From: Clostridiales bacterium GWD2_32_19
GTDB taxonomy: Bacteria; Bacillota; Clostridia; Lachnospirales; UBA12420
DNA length: 59,934 nt
Reading direction: 5' to 3'
Assembly: GCA_001795385.1 (NCBI GenBank)
Contig: MGOU01000043.1
Location: 1 to 59,934, forward strand
Below the pieces are notes generated by a model. That model was not told where the DNA came from and made no database searches. It saw only the letters and a list, made by a program, of their open reading frames with translations. Below, piece by piece: positions 45,618-54,217 of the stretch (position 1 is the first letter of the stretch; the number at the start of each line of letters is the position of its first letter). The translations under genes were made by a program, and so were the position numbers.

Positions 45618-46234
45618 GAAAGTTTTTGCACTGCCATGTCACCTATTAAAAGCTCACCATGTTCACTTAGGTGAGAAATAAAGAGCTTATTGTTTGTAAC
45701 ACATTTATCAGTGTATTCAGATATAATGTAATCTAAATTATTAATAGCATCATTATTAGAATTTACATAAAATACTAAATAATATTCAGAGTCATATTTA
45801 TACAAAGAGCTTGAAACATCAGAAATTCTATTTGAAATCTTGTTAATCATGTTAATAATATCATCAAGAGTTTTGAAACAATAAATAGATAAAATACTAT
45901 TAATGCTTTTAAAAACTGTTGAATTTGATTTTACAAGAGGTGCTTGATTGTGATAAATAGAACTTATTTTTTCTTCTGCTTCTAAAGGGTTTTTGATTTT
46001 TGTAACAACAATCATAATACTTGTTTTAGAAACAGGTATTGCCTCAATCATAGTTGGGGTATTAGAAGTGTTGAAATTATAATCATCAAAAGCCTTTTGA
46101 ATAATATCATGAAACAATTGTTGAGTTTTTTCAGAACCATACGCTAAGTCTGAAAGCTCTATATTTCTAGATTTTAAATCTGTTTTTGATAATATAAACT
46201 TTATTTGACTATCATTAATCTTCTCTATCTTCAT
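45608..46234 (-). CDS. MecA/NegA-like adaptor protein, 208 aa
   Basis: The N-terminus MKIEKINDSQIKFILSKTDL and the following ELSDLAYGSEKTQQLFHDI match the substrate-binding domain of MecA adaptors. The C-terminal half (about 110-205) has the alternating pattern of the MecA domain that binds ClpC. In Bacillus, MecA brings targets such as ComK to ClpCP. The ATG at 46234 has ribosome site GGATGTGAT (one mismatch from GGAGGTGAT); an upstream ATG at 46249 is weaker. It is divergent from the pilus operon. Confidence 0.78.
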   Translation of the reverse strand: MKIEKINDSQIKFILSKTDLKSRNIELSDLAYGSEKTQQLFHDIIQKAFDDYNFNTSNTPTMIEAIPVSKTSIMIVVTKIKNPLEAEEKISSIYHNQAPLVKSNSTVFKSINSILSIYCFKTLDDIINMINKISNRISDVSSSLYKYDSEYYLVFYVNSNNDAINNLDYIISEYTDKCVTNNKLFISHLSEHGELLIGDMAVQKLSRI

Positions 46235-46719
46235 AATTATCACATCCATTCTAAGTAGTTTGTAAGATATTTTATATTATATACATGTACTATTTTAAAA
46301 CAAAGAAAAACATCAAAGTTTTATATTTTACAATACTTTTACAAATATAGAGTTTAAAATATAAAAAGTCAAGTAAAAAAAAGGAATGTAACAAAAACTT
46401 AACAAATGCAATTATGTGGAGTATAAAAACTGATATACCTATTATATACTATATATGCTGGGTTTGTAAAGAGGATAATCTTGTAAAGTATGATTTTTTA
46501 TAAATATTCCAAATATTTCAAATAAAAAAAAATTGACAAAATAGGCCTATAAATAGTATAATGTAAATAAAAAGAGGTTTTTCATATAGTGTTTTATAAG
46601 AAAAAGAAAAAAAATCTGTCCATAAAACTCTAAAACCAATGAAATATATTAATTAATTTCAAAAATATGACATAAATTATACAATAGACTTTGTAATTGT
46701 ATTAGGGGGGGCCTAAACA
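46235..46719 (+). promoter_or_regulatory. Long intergenic region with pilus-operon promoter
   Basis: A promoter TTGACA (46533-46538) and TATAAT (46557-46562) with an 18-bp spacer reads toward pilB. About 155 nt of untranslated leader follows, with no clear riboswitch. The remaining sequence is AT-rich and has no recognisable gene. Confidence 0.7.
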
Positions 46720-48369
46720 GTGATGAAAAAATTATTAGGTCAGATTTTAATAGAAAAAGGATACATAGATGATGAAAAGTTAAATGTAGCTTTGGACAAG
46801 CAAAAACAAACTGACCAAAGGCTTGGTCAAGTGCTGCTTGCTATGAGACTTATCACCTCCGAACAAATGGTCGATGCTATGCAGGAACAAGGGTACAAAA
46901 GAATTAACATATTAGAAGAAGAGCCCGATTGGAACTTGATGCACAATGTAGATGAAAAATTTATGAGAACCAATAGAATACTACCATATAAACTAGAAAA
47001 TCAAGTATTACAAGTAGTTACGCACGACCCTCTTAACTATCAAGTTTTAGATTACCTTGAAAAGCTTTTTGGAGCACTTAAAGTTGAACCTCTACTTGGG
47101 ACAGAAGATGAAATAATTAGAACTATTGACAAAGTTTTTGTTACTTACACTAATGAACTTAATGTAGACGAGATAAAGACAACGAACACCGAAGAAGATA
47201 ATTACGATGAAGATATAGAGTTAGCGGAAGGACCACTGGTTGAATTTATAGATGAAATTATACATAGAGCTATAACTCAAAAAGCATCAGATATACATAT
47301 AGAGCCACAAACTGGCGAAAATACAAGAGTTAGATTTAGAGTAGACGGAGAATTATCTGAAAACACTAGCGTTTCAAGGTCTTGGCATAAGCAAATAATA
47401 TCTCGTATAAAGATCATGGCAAAGCTAGATATTTCGAAAAAGTTAGAACCACAAGATGGTCAAATTACTATGAAGCATAATAGCGGTAAGGTGGATATTC
47501 GTGTTAGTACACTACCCACACTTTCTGGTGAAAAAGTAGTTTTGCGTATAATAGATAAGAGTACATCATTATTTGATATTGCACATTTAGGATTTGCACC
47601 TGAACATCTGAGTATAGTAGAAAATGAATTGAAGAAAAAGCAGGGGATTATACTTATAACAGGGCCTACAGGTTCTGGAAAAACAACAACTTTATATTCA
47701 ATGCTAACTAAATTAAACAAACCAAATTTAAATATATCAACCATAGAAGACCCAGTAGAGCTACCACTCGTAGGTATAAATCAAGTACAAGTTAATAAAA
47801 AAATAGGTTTTGCAGAAGCACTTAGAAGTCTTTTAAGACAAGACCCTGATGTAATAATGTTAGGAGAAATAAGAGACTTAGAGACTGCAAAGACCGCAAT
47901 AAACTCATCTTTGACAGGACATTTATTCTTGTCAACAATACATACAAATGACGCAATAGGCGTTATATCTAGAATGATAAATATGGGAGTAGAACCTTAT
48001 TTATTGGCGGATGCATTGAAAATCATAATTTCACAGAGATTAGTGAGAAAAGTATGCCCGAAATGTAAGAAACCAGATGAAGAAGGACTGAGACTAGCAA
48101 AAAAGATGTTTCCAACAGAGTTTGAGAACACAGAAGTAATATATAAAGGTAAAGGATGTCCGTACTGTTCTAATTTGGGCTCAGTAGGAAGAATGGGATT
48201 ATATGAGATATTTATTCCTGATGAGGAGATAGCATATATGGTATCTCACAATATGATAGAAGAAATAAGAGAAAGTAAGAAAATTATCCCTATAATACAG
48301 GATGCGATCAATAAGGTGAAAGATGGAAGCATTGCTTTTACTGAACTTATAGAAAAAATGATGTATTAG
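46720..48369 (+). CDS. pilB: Type IV pilus assembly ATPase PilB, 549 aa
   Basis: The N-terminal MshEN-type domain (about 1-140) contains GQILIEKGYIDDEKLNVAL and RILPYKLENQVLQVV. The secretion ATPase core has Walker A GPTGSGKTTTLYS (about 317-329), the Asp box IEDPVELPL, Walker B DPDVIMLGEIRD, and His box LSTIHTNDAI. A tetracysteine zinc site (VCPKCKKP, CPYC) lies at about 445-485. It drives pilin polymerisation. The start is GTG 46720 or ATG 46723 behind AGGGGGGG. It is the first gene of the operon; pilT and a prepilin peptidase are not in the window. Confidence 0.97.
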   Translation: MMKKLLGQILIEKGYIDDEKLNVALDKQKQTDQRLGQVLLAMRLITSEQMVDAMQEQGYKRINILEEEPDWNLMHNVDEKFMRTNRILPYKLENQVLQVVTHDPLNYQVLDYLEKLFGALKVEPLLGTEDEIIRTIDKVFVTYTNELNVDEIKTTNTEEDNYDEDIELAEGPLVEFIDEIIHRAITQKASDIHIEPQTGENTRVRFRVDGELSENTSVSRSWHKQIISRIKIMAKLDISKKLEPQDGQITMKHNSGKVDIRVSTLPTLSGEKVVLRIIDKSTSLFDIAHLGFAPEHLSIVENELKKKQGIILITGPTGSGKTTTLYSMLTKLNKPNLNISTIEDPVELPLVGINQVQVNKKIGFAEALRSLLRQDPDVIMLGEIRDLETAKTAINSSLTGHLFLSTIHTNDAIGVISRMINMGVEPYLLADALKIIISQRLVRKVCPKCKKPDEEGLRLAKKMFPTEFENTEVIYKGKGCPYCSNLGSVGRMGLYEIFIPDEEIAYMVSHNMIEEIRESKKIIPIIQDAINKVKDGSIAFTELIEKMMY

Positions 48370-48381
48370 GAGAATGATAAT

Positions 48382-49569
48382 ATGATATTTAGGTATAGGG
48401 CGCAAACATATGAGGGTAATATTGTCAATGGAACATTAGATGCAGAAAGCGCGAGTGCTGTAAGAAACATATTACTGCAGAGAAAATTTATAATAAAAAG
48501 CATAAAAGAAGTAAAAGAAACAAGTAGTTTTGATATGTTCATAAAAAAAGTAAATAAGAAGGAAATGATATTTGTATTTAAAAACTTTAGTACTATGCTT
48601 AGGGCCGGCATACCCATAATACAAGCAGTAGAAATGATGCAAGATCAAGTAAAACAGCCTGAATTTAGAAAAGCATTGAAAAAGATGAGAATAGATTTAA
48701 GTAAAGGGTTACTGCTATCACAAAGTATATTAGAGACTAGAATGTTTCCAACATTAGTTACTGCTATAATTAGAATAGGAGAGGAAACAGGAGGTCTAGA
48801 TAAGAGCTTTTTGCAACTTTCATCTTTTTTCTTAAAGCAAGACAAAACAACAGGAAAAATATTTGGAGCAATGCTTTATCCAATAGTAACTATGGTAGCA
48901 GCAATTATAGCTATGTGGTATCTAACAACAGGAATATTGCCAACGATACTAAATGTACTTCCAAATAAAGAGGATGTTGGTTGGACAACAAAAGCACTGA
49001 TGATGGTATCAGATGTTATGGGGAAACACCAAACATTTATAGGAATAACGATTTTGCTGTTAATATTTGTAGTTCCATGGTTAAGTACAACTGTTTTCAG
49101 AAACCAAAAAGACTACATAATTTTAAAAATTCCAGGGTTTGGAGATATTATAAGAAAAACCAAAGCAGTGCAGTTTACAACCACTTTAGCGATACTTGCT
49201 GAGGCGGGTATAAATATAACAGATGCTTTGGACATTATAATTCAAGTCATAGGGAATGAGGCTTTTAGAGACAATATAAGAGAAGTTAAAGGGGGTGTTA
49301 TGAAAGGAGAAACGATAAGTAAAAATTTATCTCCAAAGTTGTTTGACAAACTGGTAATAACAATTGTTTCTATAGGAGAGTCAACAGGGGATATGCAAAA
49401 TCCATTGAGAGACATTGCAGAGTTTTTAGATGATGAGGTTGACAGGACAATCAATAATATGATTACACTAATAACTCCACTGTCAATCGTGTTTATGGCA
49501 GGAATAGTAACAATAATTGTATTTGGAGTAATAGGTCCTATGTACTCCATGTATGGAAGCATACAATAA
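48382..49569 (+). CDS. pilC: Type IV pilus inner-membrane platform protein PilC, 395 aa
   Basis: Two T2SSF domains (MLRAGIPIIQAVEMM and LAEAGINITDALDII repeats) and three membrane segments (about 165-190, 215-240 and 365-390). This is the platform on which PilB acts. 12 bp after pilB. Length typical of the family. Confidence 0.96.
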   Translation: MIFRYRAQTYEGNIVNGTLDAESASAVRNILLQRKFIIKSIKEVKETSSFDMFIKKVNKKEMIFVFKNFSTMLRAGIPIIQAVEMMQDQVKQPEFRKALKKMRIDLSKGLLLSQSILETRMFPTLVTAIIRIGEETGGLDKSFLQLSSFFLKQDKTTGKIFGAMLYPIVTMVAAIIAMWYLTTGILPTILNVLPNKEDVGWTTKALMMVSDVMGKHQTFIGITILLLIFVVPWLSTTVFRNQKDYIILKIPGFGDIIRKTKAVQFTTTLAILAEAGINITDALDIIIQVIGNEAFRDNIREVKGGVMKGETISKNLSPKLFDKLVITIVSIGESTGDMQNPLRDIAEFLDDEVDRTINNMITLITPLSIVFMAGIVTIIVFGVIGPMYSMYGSIQ

Positions 49570-49598
49570 AATTAAATTTAAAAGGGGGAAAAAAGAAC

Positions 49599-50141
49599 AT
49601 GAAAAAATTAAACAAAAAAGGTTTTACATTACTGGAATTATTAGCAGTGCTAGTAATATTAGCAGCACTAGCAACAATAGCAATACCAATATTTACAAAC
49701 AAGGGTGATGCAGCAAGACTTGCAGCTCACAAAGAAAATCTAAGAGTTATTGAAGATGCAGCTCAAAGATACGAATGGGAGAAAGGTGTTCCGATTGCAA
49801 CTGATGCAACTTATTATTGCAGAGTGAACTTAGCAACACACCCACTTATAGATGATGGATTCTTATCTGCAATTCCAGTATCTCCGTATGCATCATTAAC
49901 TAATGGGATGCAGTACTATGTATATGCTATAGGAAGAACTGTTGCAGGTGGAAGAACAGTTGCTAAACTTGTAGCACAAGGTGAAGCAGATGATGCAAAT
50001 GCTGCAACAGTTGAAGGTGTAATCCCAACTGCTGATACCGAAATCATTACAGCAGCAGATGGAGTGTTCCGTGCATATGGAGTGCTTACAGGTACTCAAA
50101 TATTTGAGATATTAAGTGATGGAACAGTAAAAAAATCATAA
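49599..50141 (+). CDS. Type IV pilin 1, 180 aa
   Basis: Class III-type prepilin signal MKKLNKKG / FTLLELLAVLVILAALATIA with cleavage after Gly8 and Glu at +5. The globular part (about 35-180) contains RYEWEKGVP and a Cys. Likely a major or near-major pilin. Its N-terminal coding DNA is nearly the same as in the next two genes, showing recent duplication. Ribosome site AAAGGGGG. Confidence 0.92.
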   Translation: MKKLNKKGFTLLELLAVLVILAALATIAIPIFTNKGDAARLAAHKENLRVIEDAAQRYEWEKGVPIATDATYYCRVNLATHPLIDDGFLSAIPVSPYASLTNGMQYYVYAIGRTVAGGRTVAKLVAQGEADDANAATVEGVIPTADTEIITAADGVFRAYGVLTGTQIFEILSDGTVKKS

Positions 50142-50196
50142 TATAGTTGATTAATTCAATAAACACAGAAAAATAAACTTAAAGGGGAGATAAACC

Positions 50197-50730
50197 ATGT
50201 TAAAGAACAAAAGAGGATTTACATTACTAGAGTTATTAGCAGTATTAGTAATATTAGCAGCATTAGCAACAATAGCAATACCAATATTCATGAACAAAGG
50301 TGACACAGCAAGAAATACAGCAAATGCAGAAAATTTAAGAATAATACAAGATGCAATCTCAAGATATGAATGGGAAAAAGGAACGCCACTCATAACAGAC
50401 ACAGCTTACTATACACTTTTAAATCAATCAACTCACAAACTAATAGCAGACGGATATTTAACTGCAGTACCTACTCAACCTTATGCAGGTTTAACAACTG
50501 ACGCGACAAAGAGAAATTTAGCTGTATATGTTATTGGTAGAGATATAACTACAGGATCAACAACAGTAAAATTAGTATTGAACGGTAGTGGGTTGATAGC
50601 TCCGACCCTTGCAACGGCATTAGCTGGTAATACAGTTCCTGCTGACCAAAGTAAATTTTTACCATATGGAACAGTAGCGGATACAACGATTAGATATATC
50701 GATGGAACAGGAACAGTTAAGAGTGCATAA
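50197..50730 (+). CDS. Type IV pilin 2, 177 aa
   Basis: Prepilin signal MLKNKRG / FTLLELLAVLVILAALATIA. The C-terminal globular part is of similar length to that of pilin 1, with related blocks (ISRYEWEKGTP, LTAVPTQPYAGL). Paralogue of pilin 1. A stable hairpin lies downstream (50747-50780). Confidence 0.92.
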   Translation: MLKNKRGFTLLELLAVLVILAALATIAIPIFMNKGDTARNTANAENLRIIQDAISRYEWEKGTPLITDTAYYTLLNQSTHKLIADGYLTAVPTQPYAGLTTDATKRNLAVYVIGRDITTGSTTVKLVLNGSGLIAPTLATALAGNTVPADQSKFLPYGTVADTTIRYIDGTGTVKSA

Positions 50731-50746
50731 TATATACATAACATAA

Positions 50747-50780
50747 ACACACATACGTGGGATTTCCTACGTATGTGTGT
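50747..50780 (+). other. Intercistronic hairpin in pilus operon
   Basis: ACACACATACGT...GG pairs with CC...ACGTATGTGTGT, loop GATTT. It lacks a T run, so it is more likely an RNA-stability or processing hairpin, or a weak attenuator, than a full terminator. It separates the two longer pilins from the downstream minor genes. Confidence 0.7.
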
Positions 50781-50797
50781 ATAAATAAGTTTAAGAG

Positions 50798-51097
50798 GTG
50801 ATAGTGGTGGTAGATAACAAAAGAGGGTTCACATTATTAGAATTATTGGCAGTACTAGTAATTCTAGCTGCATTAGCTACTATAGCCATATCAATATTTG
50901 CTAATAAAAGCGAAGAAGCAAAGACTCAATCAAACAATGTAAATGTTCAAGAGATTCAAAAAGTAGCTCAAAGTTATGAGTGGGATCAAGATGTAACGGT
51001 TGATCCAGCTACATTTTATGGTGAAATAAATGAAACTCATCCACTTATTACAAACGGAAACCTAAAGGAAGAAGTGAAAAATCCATGGGTAGAGTAG
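50798..51097 (+). CDS. Short type IV pilin 3, 99 aa
   Basis: Prepilin signal, MVVDNKRG (GTG or ATG start region) / FTLLELLAVLVILAALATIA. The protein ends at NPWVE, at the point where pilins 1 and 2 continue with their second half, so it is about 80 residues shorter. Its last 13 bp overlap the next gene. Probably a minor pilin or a truncated duplicate. Confidence 0.8.
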   Translation: MIVVVDNKRGFTLLELLAVLVILAALATIAISIFANKSEEAKTQSNNVNVQEIQKVAQSYEWDQDVTVDPATFYGEINETHPLITNGNLKEEVKNPWVE

Positions 51098-51573
51098 ATA
51101 TATACAAAGATGAAAATGGATTTACATTGTTAGAACTAATAATAGTGATAATAATTATGTCTATATTGTCTCTTATGGCAATACCGATATACCAAAACAT
51201 AGTAAATAATATGACAAAGACAAATGTATCAACACAAGTAAAATCGGTTCTTAATGTAGCAGAAAGCACGGCAAGAGTCAATCTAAAGAAGACAAAAGTT
51301 AGATTTGAGCAAAAAGAAATAAAACTAATATTAATGGAAAAAGTTCCTGCATTAGATTTATTGGGTGACCCAATTGAAACATGGACAGATGAGAAAATAC
51401 TGGAAGTAATCGAACTTGATAATCAAGTTAGTATAGAGAGTGAGAAAGAAGTTGTATATGATGTAAATGGGGTTCCAGAGGAAGATGTAATAGTTGTGAT
51501 AAAATTTGGAGCTTTAACTATGAATCTTAGTATTTATAAAGATGGAAGAGTTACATTAGAAGATATTATATAA
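51085..51573 (+). CDS. Pilin-like protein 4, 162 aa
   Basis: Prepilin signal MGRVDIYKDENG / FTLLELIIVIIIMSILSLMA with Glu at +5. The globular part is helical and acidic (RFEQKEIKLILMEKVP), unlike pilins 1-3. Likely a minor pilin or pseudopilin. It overlaps the end of pilin 3. Confidence 0.85.
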   Translation: MGRVDIYKDENGFTLLELIIVIIIMSILSLMAIPIYQNIVNNMTKTNVSTQVKSVLNVAESTARVNLKKTKVRFEQKEIKLILMEKVPALDLLGDPIETWTDEKILEVIELDNQVSIESEKEVVYDVNGVPEEDVIVVIKFGALTMNLSIYKDGRVTLEDII

Positions 51574-51592
51574 AGATAGGTTGTGATGGAAG

Positions 51593-51937
51593 ATGTCTTA
51601 TGTAGAAATATTGATCATTACAGTAGTATTAGCAATAATTGTGATACCAATTACTATGTCAATAACTGGCAACGCATATACAGTAGCAGAAAATGTAGGG
51701 CTTGAAAGAGCTGTCGTTATGGCACAAAAAGAGATCAGTAGCGAATTAATAGGACTTGCATCAGCACCAGTTGGAGACTATGAAGTTGTAGCTTACACAG
51801 TTGGAGATTATACAATTACAAAAAATGTACTAAGATCTGAAAATTATGTAAAAGTAACTGTTACATGGAAAGTTGCTGGGGAAAGTAAACAATATGTTTT
51901 ATATGAAACAATTCCAGTAACAGATTATAATAGTTAG
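51593..51937 (+). CDS. Pilin-like protein 5 with very short leader, 114 aa
   Basis: MSYVEILIITVVLAIIVIPI resembles the membrane helix of PilV/GspI-type minor pilins (usually GFSYVEVL), but the positively charged leader and cleavage Gly are missing because an in-frame TGA lies just upstream. Either the annotated frame starts inside the helix, or the gene lost its leader. The remainder (about 30-114) is beta-rich with repeats of GDY. Located between two pilin-like genes. Confidence 0.65.
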   Translation: MSYVEILIITVVLAIIVIPITMSITGNAYTVAENVGLERAVVMAQKEISSELIGLASAPVGDYEVVAYTVGDYTITKNVLRSENYVKVTVTWKVAGESKQYVLYETIPVTDYNS

Positions 51938-51943
51938 AAAAAC

Positions 51944-52756
51944 TTGAGCAAAGTGTGGAAGGTGATTTTTATAAAACCAAAAATCAAATCAAATAAGGGT
52001 TTCACATTGCTAGAACTTTTAATAAGTTTAATAATAATGAGCATTATGTCGATATCATTATTAGGGTTATATACAACAATGACAACAGATTTTTTTGAAG
52101 GTTCAGAAAAGATGAAAGGTTTACATGAAAAAACAAGAATCATGAATTTAATAAAAAAAGATATTACATATGGAACGCAAACTGAGGTATTAAATAGCGG
52201 ATCTGATTTAAAATTTACACAACCTAATGAAACAGAAATTGTATACACATTTGCGTCAGACAAATTAACAAGAGATGAAAGTGGAATAGTAGTAGAAATA
52301 TTGAGTGGATTATCAGGTACAGGTTTCCAAGCTATAAAAGATGGATCTCATGTAACAGTTACATCAGCAACTGTGGGAGAATTGGGCAATGATATAACAT
52401 TGGGAGTAACAGGCGATTATTTTACTAGATCTGTAGCAACACTTTCAGGAGGAACAATAGGAACTAAAGCTTCAGGCACAATAACCTATGCAGCAGGTAT
52501 AGGAGAAGTAGTTGTAGATGGAAACACCTTCACTTACAACGCAAGTGACGCTGTGGGTAATAATTTCACAACGATTGATGATTTGGTGGCAGATATAGAT
52601 GCATTAGCTAGTGTAAATGCAATAAGGGAAGTTAAATATATAGAAGTACAAGGAACATTAACTGGGAAAACAAGTAAATCAACAATAGATTTTAGTTATA
52701 TATTTGAGATATTAGATAAAAAGTGGGAGTATAGTTATATATATCCAGAGGTATAG
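51944..52756 (+). CDS. PilJ/PulJ-type minor pseudopilin with inserted beta module, 270 aa
   Basis: The prepilin signal IKPKIKSNKG / FTLLELLISLIIMSIMSISL has a Glu at +5. Residues about 85-235 hold a beta module not expected in a minor pilin: HVTVTSATVGELGNDITLG, TLSGG, then VVVDGNTFTYN and NFTTIDDLVADIDAL (about 207-221). This is very close to a module of the S-layer-like protein at 6172-9240. The start codon is uncertain (TTG 51944 or GTG 51953 or 51962). It may sit at the pilus tip or prime assembly, as PulJ/PilJ-like proteins do. Confidence 0.75.
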   Translation: MSKVWKVIFIKPKIKSNKGFTLLELLISLIIMSIMSISLLGLYTTMTTDFFEGSEKMKGLHEKTRIMNLIKKDITYGTQTEVLNSGSDLKFTQPNETEIVYTFASDKLTRDESGIVVEILSGLSGTGFQAIKDGSHVTVTSATVGELGNDITLGVTGDYFTRSVATLSGGTIGTKASGTITYAAGIGEVVVDGNTFTYNASDAVGNNFTTIDDLVADIDALASVNAIREVKYIEVQGTLTGKTSKSTIDFSYIFEILDKKWEYSYIYPEV

Positions 52757-52782
52757 ATGTTACAGAAGTGAGGTTATGGGTC

Positions 52783-53664
52783 ATGAATGTTATAGGGATA
52801 CAATTTTTAAAAAAGTCAATATCAGTTGTCTTCTATGATAAAAATAGACTGACAGGGAGAACTATATCTTCAGAGCAAATAATAGATGAGTCTGATTATG
52901 CTCTTTATTTGAATAACATTTTTGAACAATTAAATATACATAAGAATACTAAGTATAGAGTTGTGATATCTTTGCCTACAGAATTGGTAGAAGTATTTAC
53001 ACTGAAACAATTAGTTCCTATAACTAAAAAAATTTTTAACCCAAAGACAAAACAAAATCTGATAATGGGTCAAATAGAAAGTACTTTAGAAAAAAACACG
53101 CATGAGTATGAGATAGAATATGAGATAATAGATGAAAAACAGTTATATAATAACAAGATGCTTGCAACTATTTTATGTATTAAAGTAGAAGATGCGATAA
53201 GATTTATAAATAAAGTCAATTCCTTTAAAAACATGACAACTATTGCAATAGACACAGAGTACGAGGCACTAAGAAGGTTAATACCTCATGGTTACATTGA
53301 TGTCGCAATAATAAACTTTTTTACAGAAGATAAGAACATGATTGGTATTTATATGTATAAAGGTTTTAAACTTATAGGATTAAGGTACTTATATAAAGAA
53401 TTGTACGATACTGATTCAATAGTATCAGAAATAGAAAGAATGGATACATACTGTAAAACTTTTTATAGGGATTTTGATATTGAGAGATGGTTTGTTTTTG
53501 GAGATAAAGAAGAAACGGCAGAAATTATAATGAATGAGAATGTACAAGAACATGAACTTTCAAACTGCTCATATGCGGTAGCAGCAGGTCTTGCTATAAA
53601 AGAAGAGCATGAGAAAAAGAGGATAAAAGATAAAAAAGGTGGTGCGGGTAAGAATGGCATATAA
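52783..53664 (+). CDS. pilM: PilM-like actin-fold protein, 293 aa
   Basis: The N-terminus MNVIGIQFLKKSISVVFYDK and the alternating alpha/beta pattern fit the PilM/FtsA-like ATPase fold, and the position before pilN/pilO-like genes supports this. Known PilM is a cytoplasmic ring that binds the PilN tail. Sequence conservation is low. The ATG at 52783 follows GAGGTT; an upstream GTG is possible. The end overlaps the next gene by 11 bp. Confidence 0.72.
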   Translation: MNVIGIQFLKKSISVVFYDKNRLTGRTISSEQIIDESDYALYLNNIFEQLNIHKNTKYRVVISLPTELVEVFTLKQLVPITKKIFNPKTKQNLIMGQIESTLEKNTHEYEIEYEIIDEKQLYNNKMLATILCIKVEDAIRFINKVNSFKNMTTIAIDTEYEALRRLIPHGYIDVAIINFFTEDKNMIGIYMYKGFKLIGLRYLYKELYDTDSIVSEIERMDTYCKTFYRDFDIERWFVFGDKEETAEIIMNENVQEHELSNCSYAVAAGLAIKEEHEKKRIKDKKGGAGKNGI

Positions 53665-54196
53665 TTTGATACCAAAAGAATTCAAACCACAAAAGCCATT
53701 GTATATAGCGTATATACTTACTGGTATTTATGCAATTGTATGTCTAGGAATAGGAATGATTATGTTTAATGCAAGTATAAAATATTCTGAGCCACTAGCA
53801 CAAAACAAAGAAAATGAAAATCTTTTAATATTATTAAAGGCGGAAGAACAAAAGCTTAGTGGAGATTTTAGCACATTAAATAAAAATTTAGAGAATGATC
53901 AAGAATATAATGCAAAGGTAAAACTGAAAAGAGAATATGAAACTATTACAAAAACATATGGATTTAACTACGGTGATTTTATTAAAAAGTTAGGAACGAT
54001 AACGCCCATGGAAGTAGGTATACAATCAATACAAACTGAAAACGGCAATTTAATAATAGAGACAGAAGCGAAGAGTAAAGAATATTTTGATATATTCGAA
54101 AACAAATTAAAGGATATGAAGCTGTTTTCGCATATTTCATCAAATGTTGTAGGTGATGAAAACAGTAAAAGGTATAAAACAAGTTGTCAAAAGTAA
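53654..54196 (+). CDS. PilN-like protein, 180 aa
   Basis: A short cytoplasmic tail containing NLIPKEF (resembling the PilM-binding INLLP motif of PilN) is followed by one membrane segment (LYIAYILTGIYAIVCLGIGM), a coiled coil and a small C-terminal domain. ATG 53654 with ribosome site AAAGGTGG. Size and context fit PilN. Confidence 0.78.
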   Translation: MAYNLIPKEFKPQKPLYIAYILTGIYAIVCLGIGMIMFNASIKYSEPLAQNKENENLLILLKAEEQKLSGDFSTLNKNLENDQEYNAKVKLKREYETITKTYGFNYGDFIKKLGTITPMEVGIQSIQTENGNLIIETEAKSKEYFDIFENKLKDMKLFSHISSNVVGDENSKRYKTSCQK

Positions 54197-54217
54197 TTGA
54201 GGAGTGGGGTGAAATAC

